Source: Arthrobacter sp. StoSoilA2 (GTDB lineage: Bacteria > Actinomycetota > Actinomycetes > Actinomycetales > Micrococcaceae). From it: a stretch of 64,000 nucleotides of DNA. Both the position numbers and the translations under genes were made by a program. Positions 56,409-64,000 of the stretch are shown here, piece by piece (the first letter of the stretch is position 1; the number at the start of each line of letters is the position of its first letter). The stretch spans positions 3,472,001 through 3,536,000 of the forward strand of contig NZ_AP024643.1 in NCBI RefSeq assembly GCF_019977195.1. The letters are read 5' to 3'. The notes beneath the pieces are model-generated. The model saw only the letters and a program-made list of their open reading frames with translations. It did no database searches and was not told the origin of the DNA.

Positions 56409-56702
56409 TTTCGTGTTCTCCGTTGTTTGATCTCTGCCCCCACACATAGGCGCCAGCCAGTGTAAACGTGGGAACTTTGGCGTTGCTCATGCGGCCGGCC
56501 GAAACATCCGGTAGGCGTGCAAAAGTGCGGCATTCGTTGCGCATGTTGCCCGCAACCCGGAAACAGGCTCCACCCAGCACCATGAGAACAAAACCAAAAT
56601 GATGCTGCGGCGGCCTTCATCCACTGCCACACAGAACAATTACCAAAATTCTAGCACGGCTTGATCTGAGGCCTTAATCGGGTGTATGGCGTCCCGTTAA
56701 CG
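56409..56702 (-). promoter_or_regulatory. Leader and promoter region of the str operon
   Basis: No gene is supported here. A TAGAAT box on the minus strand (56648-56653) is a plausible -10 element with a poor -35, and would leave a leader of about 235 bases before rpsL. Confidence 0.35.
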
Positions 56703-56738
56703 GGATGGGCCCCGCACTCAAGAGTGCGGGGCCCATCC
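56703..56738 (-). terminator. Terminator after rpoC
   Basis: GGATGGGCCCCGCACT and AGTGCGGGGCCCATCC pair perfectly over 16 bases around a 4-base loop, 25 bases after the rpoC stop. No long U-tract follows. Confidence 0.85.
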
Positions 56739-56762
56739 TTCAGCCATTAACTACTGCTGGTT

Positions 56763-60662
<3,900 letters not shown>

Positions 60663-60726
60663 ATGGTCCCTGTTCTCTCTTGTTCTCTAAATTCTGAAGT
60701 CTTGGTTACGGGAAGAGGGAGCTGTC

Positions 60727-60758
60727 CCGGTGGGCAGCTATTTACTGCTGCCCACCGG
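60727..60758 (-). other. Intercistronic hairpin between rpoB and rpoC
   Basis: CCGGTGGGCAGC and GCTGCCCACCGG pair perfectly over 12 bases around an 8-base loop. It starts 8 bases after the rpoB stop. No U-tract follows, so it is not a standard terminator. Confidence 0.75.
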
Positions 60759-60766
60759 AACGGCTA

Positions 60767-64000
<3,234 letters not shown>

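Noticed and set aside
56395..56583. 62-residue minus-strand frame upstream of rpsL
   Set aside because: It overlaps the rpsL start in another frame and lacks a ribosome site; it is better explained as leader.

Overview
The window is a high-GC actinobacterial chromosome segment. Its gene order, the tad pilus locus without a secretin, the treX-treY pair and the Ala/Glu-rich tails on ribosomal proteins fit the Micrococcaceae, most likely Arthrobacter or Paenarthrobacter. This placement is inferred from gene content; no 16S gene lies in the window. No rRNA, tRNA, insertion sequence, prophage or CRISPR array was seen.

Layout. Positions 1-8507 (minus strand) hold glmS, acpS, a bifunctional NAD(P)HX repair enzyme (nnr), treX and the start of treY, which runs off the left edge. 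Positions 8652-10458 (plus) hold pantothenate kinase and a Tat-type lipoprotein D,D-carboxypeptidase. Positions 10560-13090 (minus) hold glmM and rplM-rpsI. Positions 13378-21391 (plus) are a complete monoderm tad/flp pilus locus: prepilin peptidase, pilin, TadE, TadG-like, CpaB, TadZ, TadA, TadB and TadC.

Positions 21502-45542 (minus) are the ribosomal-protein super-locus. It consists of the S10 block (rpsJ to rpsQ), the spc block (rplN to rplO), secY-adk, map, the infA-alpha block and truA. Strong hairpins separate these blocks. Inserted exactly between adk and map is a five-gene cassette (27813-33553). It encodes an OleA-like thiolase/KAS III, a family-2 glycosyltransferase, a cytochrome P450, an OleC-like adenylate-forming enzyme and an OleD-like reductase. 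OleA, OleC and OleD are the enzymes that make beta-lactones from two acyl chains. OleB, which destroys the beta-lactone to give an olefin, is not in the cassette. The cassette is therefore the best candidate here for an undescribed system, possibly making an oxidised and glycosylated beta-lactone or a related lipid.

Positions 45928-47361 (plus) encode a GH1 beta-glucosidase. Positions 47388-51798 (minus) encode a 41-residue membrane peptide and a giant 1419-residue polytopic membrane protein of unknown function. Positions 51956 to the right edge (minus) are the str and rpoBC loci (rpoB, rpoC, rpsL, rpsG, fusA, tuf); rpoB is cut by the window edge.

The housekeeping operons repeatedly carry intercistronic hairpins without U-tracts (rpsK-rpoA, rpoA-rplQ, rpoB-rpoC, fusA-rpsG). 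Classic terminators sit at the block ends. The alpha block lacks rpsD and the spc block lacks rpsN.
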